From: Paramecium pentaurelia
Lineage: Eukaryota; Ciliophora; Oligohymenophorea; Peniculida; Parameciidae
Length of the DNA stretch: 64,000 nucleotides
Reading direction: 5' to 3'
Assembly (NCBI GenBank): GCA_905183005.1
Contig: CAJJDO010000021.1
Location: 132,773-196,772, forward strand
Made by a program: the position numbers and the translations under genes. A model generated the notes under the pieces. It was not told the DNA's origin, made no database searches, and saw only the letters and a list, made by a program, of their open reading frames with translations. Below are positions 37,988 through 50,193 of this stretch, one piece after another. How positions within the stretch are numbered: position 1 is the stretch's first letter; each line of letters starts with the position of its first letter.

Positions 37988-38625
37988 ATGAGATCAAATC
38001 CTCGTTAATAATCAAAAAAAGAATCGAAGAATGTTTAATAGCCTTCTCCACCACCACCTCCTCCTTAAAAACCTGTTTAAGAAGATAAATAATTCAATCC
38101 AGATTTATATGTTAGATAAAATTTAAGTCGAGATGAAGTAATTGAATTAAAGGTTAGTAATTAAATAAATTTACTTATTTAGAAAGCCTTTGATCTATTT
38201 GATGATGATGGAAGTGGTACTATTGATCCAGCTGAATTAAAGGGAGCTTTTGAAGAATTAGGACTTAGAGCTCAGAATAAAATGATATATTAGGTTTTAG
38301 GAGAGATCGATTAAGATAATTAAGGAGGATTTTCATTTGACAATTTTATCAAATTAGCTACAGCTAAATAAAATTTAAAAGAGACAAGAGGTTCTTTGAT
38401 GAGAACTTTCAATTTGTTTGATTTAAATCGTGAAGGTTATCATATTGAATGACTATAGGTAGAATTACTTGGGATGAATTGAAAAGAGTATCAGTTGATC
38501 TAGGAGATGATTTAAATGATGAGGAAATTAAAAAGATATTTAGAAAGGCTGATCTTAATGATGATGGTTTTGTAACATTTGAAGATTTCTATAATATGAT
38601 GACTGGAAGAGTCTATTATGATTGA
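37988..38625 (+). CDS. Centrin-like four-EF-hand protein
   Basis: About 194 residues. A Pro-rich lead (PSPPPPPPQKPV) is followed by four EF-hands: DDDGSGTIDPAEL (canonical), DQDNQGGFSFDNF (altered), DLNREGRITWDEL (across a 23-nt intron) and DLNDDGFVTFEDF. KAFDLFDDDGSGTI and FRKADLNDDGFVTFEDFY match centrin/caltractin. A 30-nt intron precedes the first hand. Centrins build basal bodies and calcium-contractile fibres such as the infraciliary lattice of ciliates; the Pro-rich extension suggests a divergent member rather than the canonical basal-body centrin. Confidence 0.9.
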
Positions 38626-38793
38626 AGGAATATAATTATAATAAAATATAAGTATTAAAATTTTAAACTTCTTTATGTAAGAAAATATCTTTGTAACTTA
38701 ATTATTGTCCATTACTCCAATATATGATATTTTGAAAACAATAATTTTTATTTCTTGCAATAAGCTTACAAGTTTCAATGAATAAATTTTAAT

Positions 38794-41667
38794 ATGTATA
38801 TAAAAAAATTAAAAGACTTAATTTCAACAACTTTTGATGATTATCGAAATGAGAGATATAGTGTTTAGCATAACTAATTGATACTTTAAAAAATATGGCC
38901 AACCTTTATAATTCTGGTGAAATTTTATGCTATTATTGGACTTATATACATAATTATTTACAATTCCTTATATTTCTAGAGTTTTAATAAGTCTTATACT
39001 ACTTTTTATTTATATATTTAACTTGTAGCAATTGTTTTGTATGTAGCTATTGTTGAAAGAATTACTAACTGTTTAAGAGAGTCTTATAAATTAACACTTA
39101 TCATTTTTACATTCATTCTTATTGAAACCTCATTTCAAATATTTTTGATTGAAGTTTATTTATCTAATGATACAGAGAATAAAATATTAACTATTTGTTA
39201 GTTGTTTATTAATTTATTACTTGTTCTAGGAATAGTCAGAACAATAAAATTAAGAATTATGTTATTACTCAAATTTTATTTGTATTTTTTAGCTAGAGGG
39301 ATTATTTTTCATTTTAAGACTTTACAATCAATAAATATCATATTTTTTATAATTTTGATTTTGTACTTTTGGGATTAACAATTAATAAATTTGAGCAAAG
39401 TTTCATAATTTACTGATCAAACTTTAAAAAGCATTCCAAGTGCAGTTTGTGTATTAGATTAAAATTGCAAAGATGTTCTATTTACTAATAATTTTACTAG
39501 AAAATTAATAAATTAATTGAATTATGGAGGTCTTTCAGGAACTAAATCTATTAATTTATTATAAAATTAAGGATTTCCTTCATAAGAATCAATTTTAAGT
39601 TCATCATCTAATGAAATAATATCATTTTTTGAAAATTTAACATTACCTTAATCTGAAGTTAAAGAATAATTGAATTCTGATATTTTACATAGACTTGATT
39701 CTAAATTTGAATGTACTGATCATAATTAAATTAATTTAAATCAAGCTCTAAATTTGATTAAGAATTAAGAAAATGAAACTTAAGGATTTATATATACATT
39801 AAGATGTTCATATAATAATTAGACATCAGAAGATGAATACCCAATAATAGTTGAGACTAGAATTAAAACTAAATTGTAATATGGTTTAAATAAAAATGCT
39901 ATTCTTTTAAATCTCTATGATGTATCTCCTAATTTTAAATCTTCTTATTATAAGAAACTCAATTAATTTAAAAGTTAAGTTATTCGTTCCATCTCTCATG
40001 AATTAAGAACAAGATTAAATGTAATTTAAGGTTTCTTGTAAGTAATTTAATGTAACAGCATTAATTATGATAAAGGAACTAATAAACTTTTAAGAGCTGC
40101 ATTTAATAATTGTAGAATTTAGAATTTGATAATCAGTTCAATCATAAATTATAATTTAATAAGAGAGAAGAAATTAGTCACAAAAACAGAGAAATGCAAA
40201 TTGATATCAATAATATAAGAAGCCATAGATCTATTTTAGGAAGAAGCTGAAATGAAAAACATTAAAATAACATTTTAAAAACTAGTAAATTAAGCATAGA
40301 ATGAAATGCTAGATTATGAAAAATTTCAAAGTATTTTGATTCATATAATTTCAAATAGTATAAAATTTAATAACAAAGGTGGATAAATTATCATAACTAT
40401 TACAAAAGAGAATTAAGATAAAGATAAGATAATATAGAATAAAGAGAATGATAAAAAAATTCTATAACCTTCATAGGGTTCTTAATTATATAGAAGTTCT
40501 TAAGATTTAAATGATAGCTCCTTTCATTTTCCTTAAAGGAAAAATACAATATTTAAATAATAATTGATAAATCCTTCTAGTTCATTTTCCAATGCCCCAC
40601 CTTAACATACAAATACTCATTTATATGAATATTATACAATAGAAATTAGAGACAGTGGAATGGGAATTAATCAATAGAAATTAGAAGCCATTAAGAATTT
40701 ACTCAAAAATGAGGAGAAAGCATTCTAAGATTTAGATAGAGATTCAGCTTCAGGAATGATGTTAGGATTGAGAGCATCAAATGCCTTAATTAAATATCTT
40801 AGTGGAAAAGAAGAAGATAATTATATAACAATAGATTCTATATTGGATTAAGGAACAACAGTTAGTATTCATGTTAAATGCAGAATAACATAATTAACAG
40901 AAGGATTTATGCCTAGTGATTTATATAATAAAGAGAGTTCTTAAATTGAATTAGAAGGAAAGATACCAGATATTGAAAGCCAAACATTTAAATTTAATAT
41001 TTGGACAGATCCAGAAATTAGCAGTAGAACTAATATGATCAATAAAACAAAAAGATCTTCATAAATTAATGTGAATAAAAAAGGGAGTTTACAAATGTTC
41101 TCTAATTACAATAATTCAAGTTTTTATAAAAATTTAGAAGGGAGTTTATATAAAAGTTAGGGTTGTGGATGTGAATAAAAAATAGTAATAGTTGATGATG
41201 AACCCTATAATTTATTAGTTTTAGAATCTTTGCTTAAATAATTAGGATATTAATCAATTAAAGCTGATAATGGTTAATAATGTGTTCATCTAATTGAAAA
41301 CAGTATTTCTCTTTTTGATGAACATAAATGTCGAGGCTTTAAAGCTATTATTATGGATTATCAAATGCCAATTATGAATGGAGAAGAAGCAACTAAATAA
41401 TTATAGTTTTTATTTAAAGATTAATAAAGAATCCAAATTCCTGTTTTTGGACTAACAGGATTTTCTGGAGAAGATGACCTAATTAATTTATCTTAGGCTG
41501 GAATGAAAGGAGTTTATATCAAACCTATAACTTTAAAGACTTTGGAAGAAATGATAAATAATTTAAGTTTAATTGAATGTAGAGATACACCATGTATGTC
41601 TTCGAGGCAATTTTAATGTTTCGAATTAGATTATGCCGATGACTTAGAATAATTAGCACATTAATGA
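38794..41667 (+). CDS. Six-helix membrane hybrid histidine kinase
   Basis: A single intronless frame of 957 residues from ATG 38794 to TGA 41665-41667. Six hydrophobic helices lie in the first ~220 residues. A PAS-like segment follows (IPSAVCVLDQNCKDVLFTNN). The phosphoacceptor region is SISHELRTRLNVIQG with His in place; the ATPase part has the N box (IHIISNSIKFNNKGG), DSGMGI and GMMLGLRASNALI. A C-terminal receiver domain has IVDDEPYNLL, the acceptor Asp in MDYQMPIMNG, Thr in FGLTGFSG and Lys in YIKPI. All phosphorelay residues are present. The H box has Arg where Pro is usual (HELRTRLN). Such kinases sense environmental signals; ciliates have them, animals do not. No histidine phosphotransfer gene is adjacent. 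Confidence 0.95.
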
Positions 41668-41686
41668 TAGTTATTAATTAATTTAT

Positions 41687-42058
41687 ATGTAAATTAGTAA
41701 TAATAGTTAACAGTTAGCACTTACAAAGATCCAAAACAATGCATTTAATGTCTAATATTCTCCTTTTAGACTTCTAAATATCAAATACACTGAAGCCTCT
41801 ACATAAAGGTTGATTGAAGAACCTATTAATTCTATTCAAGTATTTTAGATCTAAGGCAGTAACTATGAAATGCATTTTAATACAAAAAATAGCAAGCAAC
41901 CAAAGTAGACAAAAGAATCAGTCAAGGTTATATCAATTGATTTAAAACTATAAAAGAAAAAATTAAAAACAGCATCCAAAGAAAACCTATCAGATTATCA
42001 AAGAAAATTAATCAGTGATATATAAAAAATAGAATAAGAAATCCTAAATCTCAGTTGA
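41687..42058 (+). CDS. Small basic hypothetical protein
   Basis: 123 residues in one frame from ATG 41687, 20 bp after the histidine-kinase stop, to TGA 42056-42058. Composition is Q/N/K/S-rich; the middle has FRLLNIKYTEAS and the end is a lysine-rich helix (LQKKKLKTASKENLSDYQRK). Nothing recognised. Length and codon use support a real gene, but in a code with one stop codon a frame of this size can also arise by chance. Confidence 0.45.
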
Positions 42059-42792
42059 AATCCTTTACTTTTTATTTACACAAACTATATATTAATTTTA
42101 AATTAACTATTATTCCTTATTTTCTTAATTATTAGTAGAATAAATTAAAACCTTAAGAATTACTAACATTTAAAAATATATACATATTGATTTAAAGATT
42201 ATTATGATTAATCTTTAAATTAAGATATAAACAAATTAAATTGATTAAATATAGAAATGTCTTTCTCATATTACAAAGTTAAACTAGAAATCCCCATAAT
42301 CAATTTTCTATTTAAACTCTTTTTTTTCTTTTTATAAACTATATCTCAATAATTACTAATAATTCTGATTCTTAATTTGTTATTAATTAATATTTTTTAT
42401 AAGAAACTAAATTAAAATTTTCTATATAAAATCTTCTGCATAATTCAAGATATTAGTTCAATTAAGAGAATGAAGTTTTAATATTTCTTTAGATAAATCT
42501 CAACTTCTTTAATTGAACTAATATTTACTAACTAATAGTACAAAACTTGAGAAAAATAAATTCTCTATCATGATTTAATTATAATACTAAAATTTTATCT
42601 TATGAATGTTAAGAATAAAAAAAATTCAATATAAAATTTTAGAGAGATAAGAATCTATTTATTTATCTATTCAAAATCAAATTAATATGTTTATTTATTG
42701 TTACAAGTTAATGATGTTGAACAAAATGCTCTAAAACAAAAGATAAATGTTTTAATTCAAAATTTTAATCATAATTTTAAATAAAATTAATT
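42059..42792. other. Convergent intergenic region
   Basis: AT-rich, about 730 bp between the 3' ends of two convergent genes. It contains the inverted repeat listed separately and nothing else I can support. Confidence 0.6.
42450..42524. repeat. Long inverted repeat (hairpin)
   Basis: The left arm at 42450-42469 (GATATTAGTTCAATTAAGAG) pairs with the right arm at about 42504-42524 (TTCTTTAATTGAACTAATAT), an almost perfect stem of about 18-20 bp around a loop of ~35-40 bases. It lies between the 3' ends of converging genes. Possible roles are a transcript-end structure or a remnant of a small inverted-repeat element. Confidence 0.7.
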
Positions 42793-45483
42793 TCATTTAT
42801 CATTTGATTTTTTATTGACTCTAATCATTTATTGTAAGTCGTTTATAACTTAACATTTTTTATCTCTCTACATACGTTATTAATCTTCTTAACTTTTTAA
42901 TCTTTCTAACTACTCTTTCTCATTCCTTATTCTCTCTACTTCATTTGTATATGTTTATTTGATCACATTTTCTTTCTAAATATTAGTTAATAAATACTTC
43001 TGGATTTTTATTTATTAATTTTTTGCTATCTTGTCGATTACTTAAATATTTAGTTTTATAATTATCTTTTATTCTATCAATTTAATCAACTTCCCTATTT
43101 AATTGTTAAAGTTGGATTCTTAGTTATTTATTGGTTTCATTCAAATGCAAATTTTCAGATTCAACTTCATTAATTTAATCATGCCATTTAGTTAATTTTA
43201 CTTCATTTTATTCAATTTTTAATTTTTGTCTTTCAATTTGTATTCTTTAATCATTAATTTAATTTTTCATTTCTTATTCTTATTTATTTAATATTCTTAA
43301 TTCACTTTCTAATTCATTTATTCTTTATTAAGCACTATATAACATATTTTCTTAATTTTTTTATGATTATTCAGCTATAAGTAATTCTTTTTATCTATTA
43401 TTTTCTATTTCATCATATTGTTTTTAAACTCTTTAAATAGAGATATCTTTCTCATCTTATAATTAAGCTAATCTCATCTTAATTTATTCATTTTTTTATT
43501 TTTCAAAAGATAACTCTAATTCTAATTATTTTTAATTTTGCTTTAATTGTTCATTTTCAACTTGAATATTCAGTAATTGTTCTTAAGTCTTTATCAAAAA
43601 TTATCTTTCTGCTTAGAATTCTTAGTTTTAATCTAATATTAAACAAAATTAATACAAGATTCTGCATTATTTAATTTATTAATAGAAAAATTTGGATCAT
43701 AAAAAGTTTAAGATATCGAAGATGAATTATCAACTTTTTATTCCAATTCTACAATTTTCTTTTTTAGACTCAATTCTTTTTATTTATATTCATTTAGCTC
43801 TTTTTCTCTGTTCTCAACTTTTAAATGAGCAATTCTCAATTCTTCTTCTTATCTCTATATTTTTTCTAAAACCTAGAAAGATTACTCTTAATCTCCGATT
43901 ATTTAGTATTTCATCTGATTTATTTATTATTCTAATTTTTAGATTGTTTAATTTGCAGATTACAAATGTACTTTAGTTTATACTAATTCTTATTATTTCA
44001 ATTCAACAGTTCCATCTATCTCATTTATCTTGAAATTTATTTATTAAGATAATTCTCTGTTATTTAACATTTCTTTGTCTAATTATAATTTAAGTTTAAT
44101 ATTTTCTTCTCTTATTTTTTCTATTTAATCTTTTAGAGAATCGATTTCTCTTTATAATCTTTAAGATATATCTTGTTCAGGGTATTCAAATTATCTCTTT
44201 TAATAAATATCATTTTCAAGTTATTGTAATTTTTACTAAATATCTTTATAATCATCCTTCAACAATTCATTTTCTACTAAGAGTTTTTCATTTTCTTCTT
44301 AAATTCTATCATAATCATATATAGGAACAGAATTCTTTTCTTTTTATTAATAAGATTTTTCAAGTTAATCTAATTTAGTACCATATTCAACTTGCATTAA
44401 TTTGAATTCTTTGGTTTAGGACTTTAATTCCTTTTTTAACTATTTAATTTCAGTTTATTTTTGACATAACAATTATTTTATTTCATTTAATTCATCACTA
44501 ATTGTTAAATTCTATTCATAATATTCAGTTAATAGTTTTCTTACTTCTTTACTTCTATAATATAAAACACGATATTCTCTTAATAGCTTCTCTTTTGAGA
44601 TTGATTCTAATCTTGTAGTAAGCATAAGATTTTCCTCTCTACTTAACTAACATATTTCAATATCTTGACCTTTTCTTTCACTATCAACTAAATTTTCATA
44701 TTTAGATAAAGTTGTTTTTGGATTATTAATTTTAAGATTAATCATATCCTCTTAATCACTAGATTCTGTAATTGAACTTCCATCATCATAATATGATGTA
44801 ACTGCTTTTCTATTATTTTTTATTCTTTTTGATGAATTTATTGATGGTCTAGATGGACTTCATAATAATTATAAATTTTACCTTAAACTACGATCAACAT
44901 TATTTTTAGATGTTTTTGATTCTGTTATTCTAACATTTGATCTTAAATCTTCTTTTTATTTTTGCATTAATTTTTAAAACCCACCTAATTTATTTTCAAA
45001 TGAATTTTTTGTGGTATTTTGTATTTTTGATATCTTTAACTCTTTTGCACTCTTTTTTGATGATTTACTTCTACTTTATTCCAAACTTTTCATTTGCACT
45101 CTTGATTAAGTTTATTTGCTTAAAGTCCTTCTACTTTAACAATTTACTGATTTCCCTGATTTAGCTGATTTTCTACTCTTTTTATCAGAAACTGGAGTTT
45201 TAATTCGATCATCTGTAACATTATTAACATTTTTCTTCATTTTTTCAATTTTTTTTGCAAGTTATGTTAATTATGTGAGAGTTGAAGTTCTTCCTCCATA
45301 TTCACTTTATTTTACTTCTTCAAACAATTATTTTTATTCATTCTCTTTTTCTCTTATCCATTATTATGTTAAATTTTAAGGTGGATTATTTACATTCTAG
45401 ATTAAAGTTTTTATTTGTTATTGAAATTGACTCTCACTCTTCATTTGATGTTTTGAACTTTAACTTGTTCTAGCTATGGACAT
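42793..45483 (-). CDS. Large coiled-coil protein with basic Ser/Lys-rich head
   Basis: About 880 residues from ATG 45483 to TGA (complement of 42793-42795). The first ~190 residues are Q/S/K-rich and basic (DKKSRKSAKSGKSVN, EQSRSKSSKKSAKELK); the rest is almost continuous coiled coil rich in E, K, Q and N (for example ENLHLNETNKQLRIQLQQLN, NEVERIRNEKEQLERLKSQ). Introns include 22 nt near 42,975 and one near 44,865. No globular domain, so identity is not clear; size and layout suit a structural protein of the cortex, basal body or cytoskeleton, which is inference. Confidence 0.75.
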
Positions 45484-47197
45484 TAAATTAATTATATTGT
45501 TAAAATTTGAATTTTATTAATATAAAGTTCTTAGGTAAAAATTTTAATCATTTTTTCTTTAAAAAAAATCTAATGATATAAAAATTAAAGTAAAATTAAG
45601 ACCTTATGGAAGTAATTATAATAAATTAGATATTATAAATAAAAATATATGATTTTATCAAAATAAAAACCAAATCTATTTAGGAAAAAATTATTTTTTA
45701 AACAGATAAAATTAATTTGTCATTTTCTTTGAAGAAAATGTTAATTATTTTTATTATAATGTATAAATTCTTTAATTTTATTCTTTCCTATTTTTCCTTT
45801 TATTAAACTCTATAACAAAATATCATTAAAATTGAATTCTATTTAAATTAATATGCTGATGTTCAAATTATAAATTATAATAGTTGTTATTACTAAATCA
45901 AAAATAGTTCTCCTAATCAGTATTAAATGATCAATTCTGTTATATTATTTATTAATTATAATATTTATTATTTATCTTTTTAATATTAAAATGCGTAACC
46001 ATTCATAATTTTAATCAATATTTTCTAATTATAATAAAATTAATACTCCCAAAACCATTTATATAACTCCTACTACTTCATTGTTATATAAATCATATTT
46101 CTAAATTGTAAATTTTAAAAATTCCAATTTCCAAATAAAGTTACATAATTATTCAACAAATTTTAAATACAATTGATTCAAATTTTGATCAATAAAATAT
46201 TTAATAATCAAATAAGCTTTTAATAATTGCTTATATGTCTACTTTTAATCTATATTTAAAATTATTTTATTCAATCTCAAGAGGAGTTTTAACTGATCTC
46301 ATCTAATAGGAAATGAAATCTCTTAATATCTATTTAAATGTCTCTGATATTTGATGGCTTCCTATGTATTTTCAAACTATTAATTTAAATTATCTTTCTC
46401 TCATTTTATTCAACTAGAATAAAAAATGAAATTCAGCTCCTTATTCAATTTATTGAGTTTAAAGAAGTCCTTTCATAATTCTTTCATCCCTAAACACAGA
46501 AATAATAATATCCACACATTTTTGTCGGTATGATATTTACATTAAAAATGTTATTGAAATAAATTCTACAAACATATTTCAAAAATGCCATTCAAGAAAT
46601 AAAATCTCTCTATACTTAAGAGATTGCTTTTCTAAAGAAGGTGCTCTACATTTCCAGTATTTAATTCACAGATATATGCTAATTTCATAATTTTCATCCC
46701 TAACATTTAACATCTTCTCAAGAAATTTTTTTCACTTAGAAAAATTTAATCTATCTCAATTTAACATAGAAACTTTCAACTTCTTATCTTATGAGGAAAA
46801 ACCTATTAAAAAAGAAATTCGATTTGGATTAATTCAATATTACAGTTTTCTATGATTATCTCTGTTTTTACAATTAATGCGAACACAGGGTTTAGTGGAG
46901 TTCAAATACTTTTATATTTTAAATTTATTACATATAATAAGAGAATATTGAAAATCTTGATTAAAGAAAAACAATCCCTTTTTTTCCTTTATTCCATTCT
47001 CATAGTTAGAAATAGTGAATTTAATCAGCAGTTTTATAGAAAGAAGAAATAATAAATTATTCATAAAATGAAATAAGGTTCTTGAATAATTTGACTTAGC
47101 CTTCTAAGAGAAGTTATTTCACTTTAATTTTTTAAATTAAATCAAGAACATAATTAGATTTATTGTATTATTGTACTTATTCATAATAATCATGATT
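45484..47197. other. Long AT-rich region with one doubtful frame
   Basis: About 1.7 kb between two minus-strand genes. It has a tight 9-bp hairpin (CATTTTCTT/AAGAAAATG, 45721-45740). Two open plus-strand frames are seen: 46354-46533 (59 codons) and 46529-47018 (listed separately). The rest shows nothing. Confidence 0.5.
46529..47018 (+). CDS. Doubtful open frame, 162 codons
   Basis: Open from ATG 46529 to TGA 47016-47018 with protein-like stretches (NAIQEIKSLYTQEIAFLKK, FNITVFYDYLCFYNQ). With only one stop codon, open frames of this size occur by chance, and composition is not clearly coding. No domain recognised. Kept only because the 1.7-kb gap is otherwise empty. Confidence 0.2.
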
Positions 47198-47615
47198 TCA
47201 ATCCTTAGGCTTCTTCTTAATTCTCAATTAATTTGAATGTCCACACTTTCTTTTTCTACAATTATGAGCTTTAGGTGGTAATCTAATAATAATAATTTAA
47301 AATTATTTACCTAGCATAGCAAACTCTGCAAATTTTTTTTTCAACGTTGTATTTTTTGGCTATAGCAGCAATTGTTGGCTCCATACCACCACCTCTTAAT
47401 CTCAATACTAAATGAAGAGTTGATTCTTTTTAAATATTATAATCTGAAAGAGTTCTTCCATCTTCAAGTTGTTTTCCTGCAAAAATCAATCTTTATTGAT
47501 CAGGTGGAATTCCTTCCTTATCCTAAATCTTAGCCTTGACAGCATCAATAGTGTCTGAAGGCTCTACATCAAGAGTAATAGTCTTTCCCGTCAGGGTTTT
47601 AACAAAAATTTACAT
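47198..47615 (-). CDS. UBA52: Ubiquitin-ribosomal protein eL40 fusion
   Basis: 129 residues from ATG 47615 to TGA (complement of 47198-47200). Residues 1-76 are ubiquitin (MQIFVKTLTGKTITLDVEPS, ending LRLRGG), with the helix reading DTIDAVKAKIQ. The eL40 part follows (GMEPTIAAIAKKYNVEKKIC, then CYARLPPKAHNCRKRKCGH) with its four zinc-binding cysteines. One 28-nt intron (47283-47310) splits the codon after CYA. Processing after the double Gly releases free ubiquitin and a large-subunit ribosomal protein. Confidence 0.98.
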
Positions 47616-47724
47616 ATTATTTTAAATTTTATTAAAATCTTTAATTAATTTTTTATTACTAATTAATGATCTATATCAAAAACTATAAATCTTAATGATC
47701 AATCGTGTTATGAATACTATAAGT

Positions 47725-48623
47725 TCATTTATTTTGGCCTTACTTAAATTTATCTAAATAATTGATTTCATTCTAATTTTTATCTATTGTTTGTTATTTA
47801 ATATCCTAATCTAATTTTTATTATAACCCTTCAATGCTATAGAGATTTTCCTCAAATTTTATCCCTTCTAAACAAGTGTAATACTGGTTTTTAGTTATTG
47901 GACATTAGAAAATTATAGAGTCAATTTTAATTTAATTTTTATTCAACTGTTATTATTCCTATAGGCACTATATTTTTTCTAGATATTCTTTTTAATGGGA
48001 GAAAAGCTTCTCTGGATGATTTTTTAAAATTAAAATAGCTCCTTCTAAACTATATAATTGACCTTAAAGATTTATTCCTTCTGAGAATTTTAAGTATGAT
48101 TTTTTCATTATTGGACAGATAAAAGTCACATCAATATCCATATTTTGATTTATTAATTTGCTTCGTTCATCAATTCTAAATTTTATTAATTCTTATACTT
48201 TGCCATAATTTACTAATATTCTTCTTTACCATACACTTGTTATAAGATAGAATCTGTTATTTCTATCGATGAGAATTTTTCATTTTTTTCATTAACTAAA
48301 TCATACGAGGGATTCAATATATTAATTTTATATATCTTTGAAAAAGACTGCTCAAATATCCCATTAATAAAACAATGCTATTGGATCAATTCTTTTAATT
48401 TATCTTTTAACACAGTTATAGAACCTCCTGATTTTATATCTATTTTAATAGTGCTTTAATTTCCTATATTTTTTCCTGTAAGTTGACAATAGGTCAATCC
48501 ATCATATTCGAGTTGTGTATTTTTTTTATTGCAAAGTTTAAATACTAGATCAACAATTTTCTCCTCATCCAACTAATCTGGATTATTAATTATATTAATT
48601 AAAGTTTTCTCATCCTCAAACAT
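47725..48623 (-). CDS. Protein with duplicated CPI-x-K (U-box-like) modules
   Basis: About 283 residues from ATG 48623 to TGA (complement of 47725-47727). The N-terminal ~110 residues are acidic then mixed (EDEKTLINIINNPDQLDEEK, YDGLTYCQLTGKNIG). The C-terminal half holds two copies of one module: FICPIMKKSYLKFSEGINLQ...LYSLEG and IIFQCPITKNQYYTCLEGIK...LYSIEG, about 70 residues apart. The start of each resembles the CPI entrance of U-box or SP-RING folds, but the later Cys/His pairs of a RING are absent, as in U-boxes. Introns of 23 and 22 nt restore the frame. An E3 ligase-type role is speculation. It sits 109 bp upstream of the ubiquitin-eL40 gene on the same strand. Confidence 0.65.
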
Positions 48624-48939
48624 TTTGTGATAGAAAAATAAATAATTATATATTAATCTACTATTTTATTTTTTAAACTTCACTATATTATGTCACGTAC
48701 ATCAGGTATTATTTCTACCATCTAATGGATAATAATTTCCAAAAATTAAATTATAATGATTGATTTTACAAGTATATATAGAATCAATTAATTGCTCTTT
48801 ATAAATAAAACTTAATTATTTGAGCAATTGAAATAGATTATTCTAATTTTGTCTGAAAATTAAATAAATTATATTGAGCCTTCACAATTTATTAAATATT
48901 TTTAATAATATACATATAATTATCACTTGAACTAAAAAG
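48624..48939. other. Divergent intergenic region
   Basis: About 315 bp, AT-rich, between two divergent starts; no other feature seen. Confidence 0.5.
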
Positions 48940-49220
48940 ATGAATTCTTTGTAGATTATTGAATTTTCTAATAGAGTATTTGATAAATATGACAAAGATA
49001 AATCAGGATTTATTGAAATTGATGAATTAACTTTCCTATTGAATAACCTTGCAAAAGAAATTAAATCTTAAGTAATAATTTTTTCATAAAATAGCCACCA
49101 ACTTAAAATGAGATTAATTATATTGTTAGATACCTAGATAAAAATAACGACAAAAAGATTAGTAGGATTGAATTTTAGAAATTAGGATAATTAATGGTGA
49201 AAGTTCTAGAGAAAATATGA
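48940..49220 (+). CDS. Small two-EF-hand protein
   Basis: 85 residues from ATG 48940 to TGA 49218-49220, with a 23-nt intron between the hands. Loop 1 is DKYDKDKSGFIEIDEL (canonical), loop 2 DKNNDKKISRIEF (Gly at position 6 replaced by Lys but acidic positions kept). Probably a free calcium sensor or half of a larger family such as calbindin-like ciliate proteins; the partner is unknown. Confidence 0.8.
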
Positions 49221-49390
49221 TGATGTTATTTTTAGATAAATAAATTTGTCTAATAATTTTCTGTTTCTAAATTTAAATCTCTTCTAAAACAAAGTCAAAT
49301 ATGCTTTAATTTAATAAATACACAAAATAAGATGAAATTGATTGTAATATTTAATTATTATTATGAAATGTGTTTAAAAATTTCATAGAA

Positions 49391-50091
49391 TCAACAGCAT
49401 CCTCCTTATTTTGTCTATTTCTTGGGGTCTTATTTAGTTAGTGTCACAGTTGTAGGGAAAAATCTAAAATAGAAAGATAAAAATACATTTCTTCATCTTT
49501 TTCTTAACTTGCAGCTGCTTTAGCAATGTCTTGAAAAGCTTATTCTATATTAGTTGCATCTTTAGCTGATACTTCAAAGAATTATATGTTTCCATGTGAT
49601 TTACACCATTATTAACTTTTAGATTCTTAAACTTTTCTTTCTGTTGCTTTATCCAATTTATTTCCTAAAACGACAAAAGGAAAATGTTCTGGATCTTTTG
49701 GTTAACCTTACATTAAAAATTCATCTCTCCAAGAATCCAAAGAATCAAATGATTTTGGATTTGTAATATCGTAAACTAATACACAACAATCAGCTCCTCT
49801 ATAAAATGCACCACCTAATGATTGGAATCTCTCTTAACCTGCTGTATCCCAAATCTAACAAATATTTAAATTATCAACATACTTAAAGTGTTACCATTCT
49901 ATCATCAATCATAACTTCTTTTGCCATAAAATCTGCTCCTACTGTTGCTCTATATTATTATGTAAACCTAGCATTAACATATTAATTCATCAAAGAAGTT
50001 TTACCTACTCTAAAAGTTAAATTAAGATTCAAATTTACCCTGAATCACCTAAGATGATGATTTTAAAAAGTTGCTTTTTCTTGCTGGCCAT
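49391..50091 (-). CDS. Rab7-family small GTPase
   Basis: About 205 residues from ATG 50091 to TGA (complement of 49391-49393). MASKKKQLFKIIILGDSGVGKT, effector region RATVGADFMAKEV, WDTAGQERFQSLGGAFYRGA, DSWRDEFLMQ, NKLD, FFEVSAKD, and after a 23-nt intron a C-terminal tail ending GGCC, the double-Cys geranylgeranylation site of Rabs. The blocks match Rab7, which controls traffic to late endosomes, lysosomes and, in ciliates, phagosome (food vacuole) maturation. Confidence 0.95.
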
Positions 50092-50193
50092 GTGGAATTA
50101 ATATAATTATTTATTAATTTATATTACAAATTCTGATTTTACTTTAAATTCTTAAATATCATAATTAATAAGAAAATTAAAATCAATTAATAT

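Noticed and set aside
46354..46533. Short plus-strand ORF of 59 codons
   Set aside because: Length is within what chance gives with a single stop codon, and no domain or conserved motif is seen.
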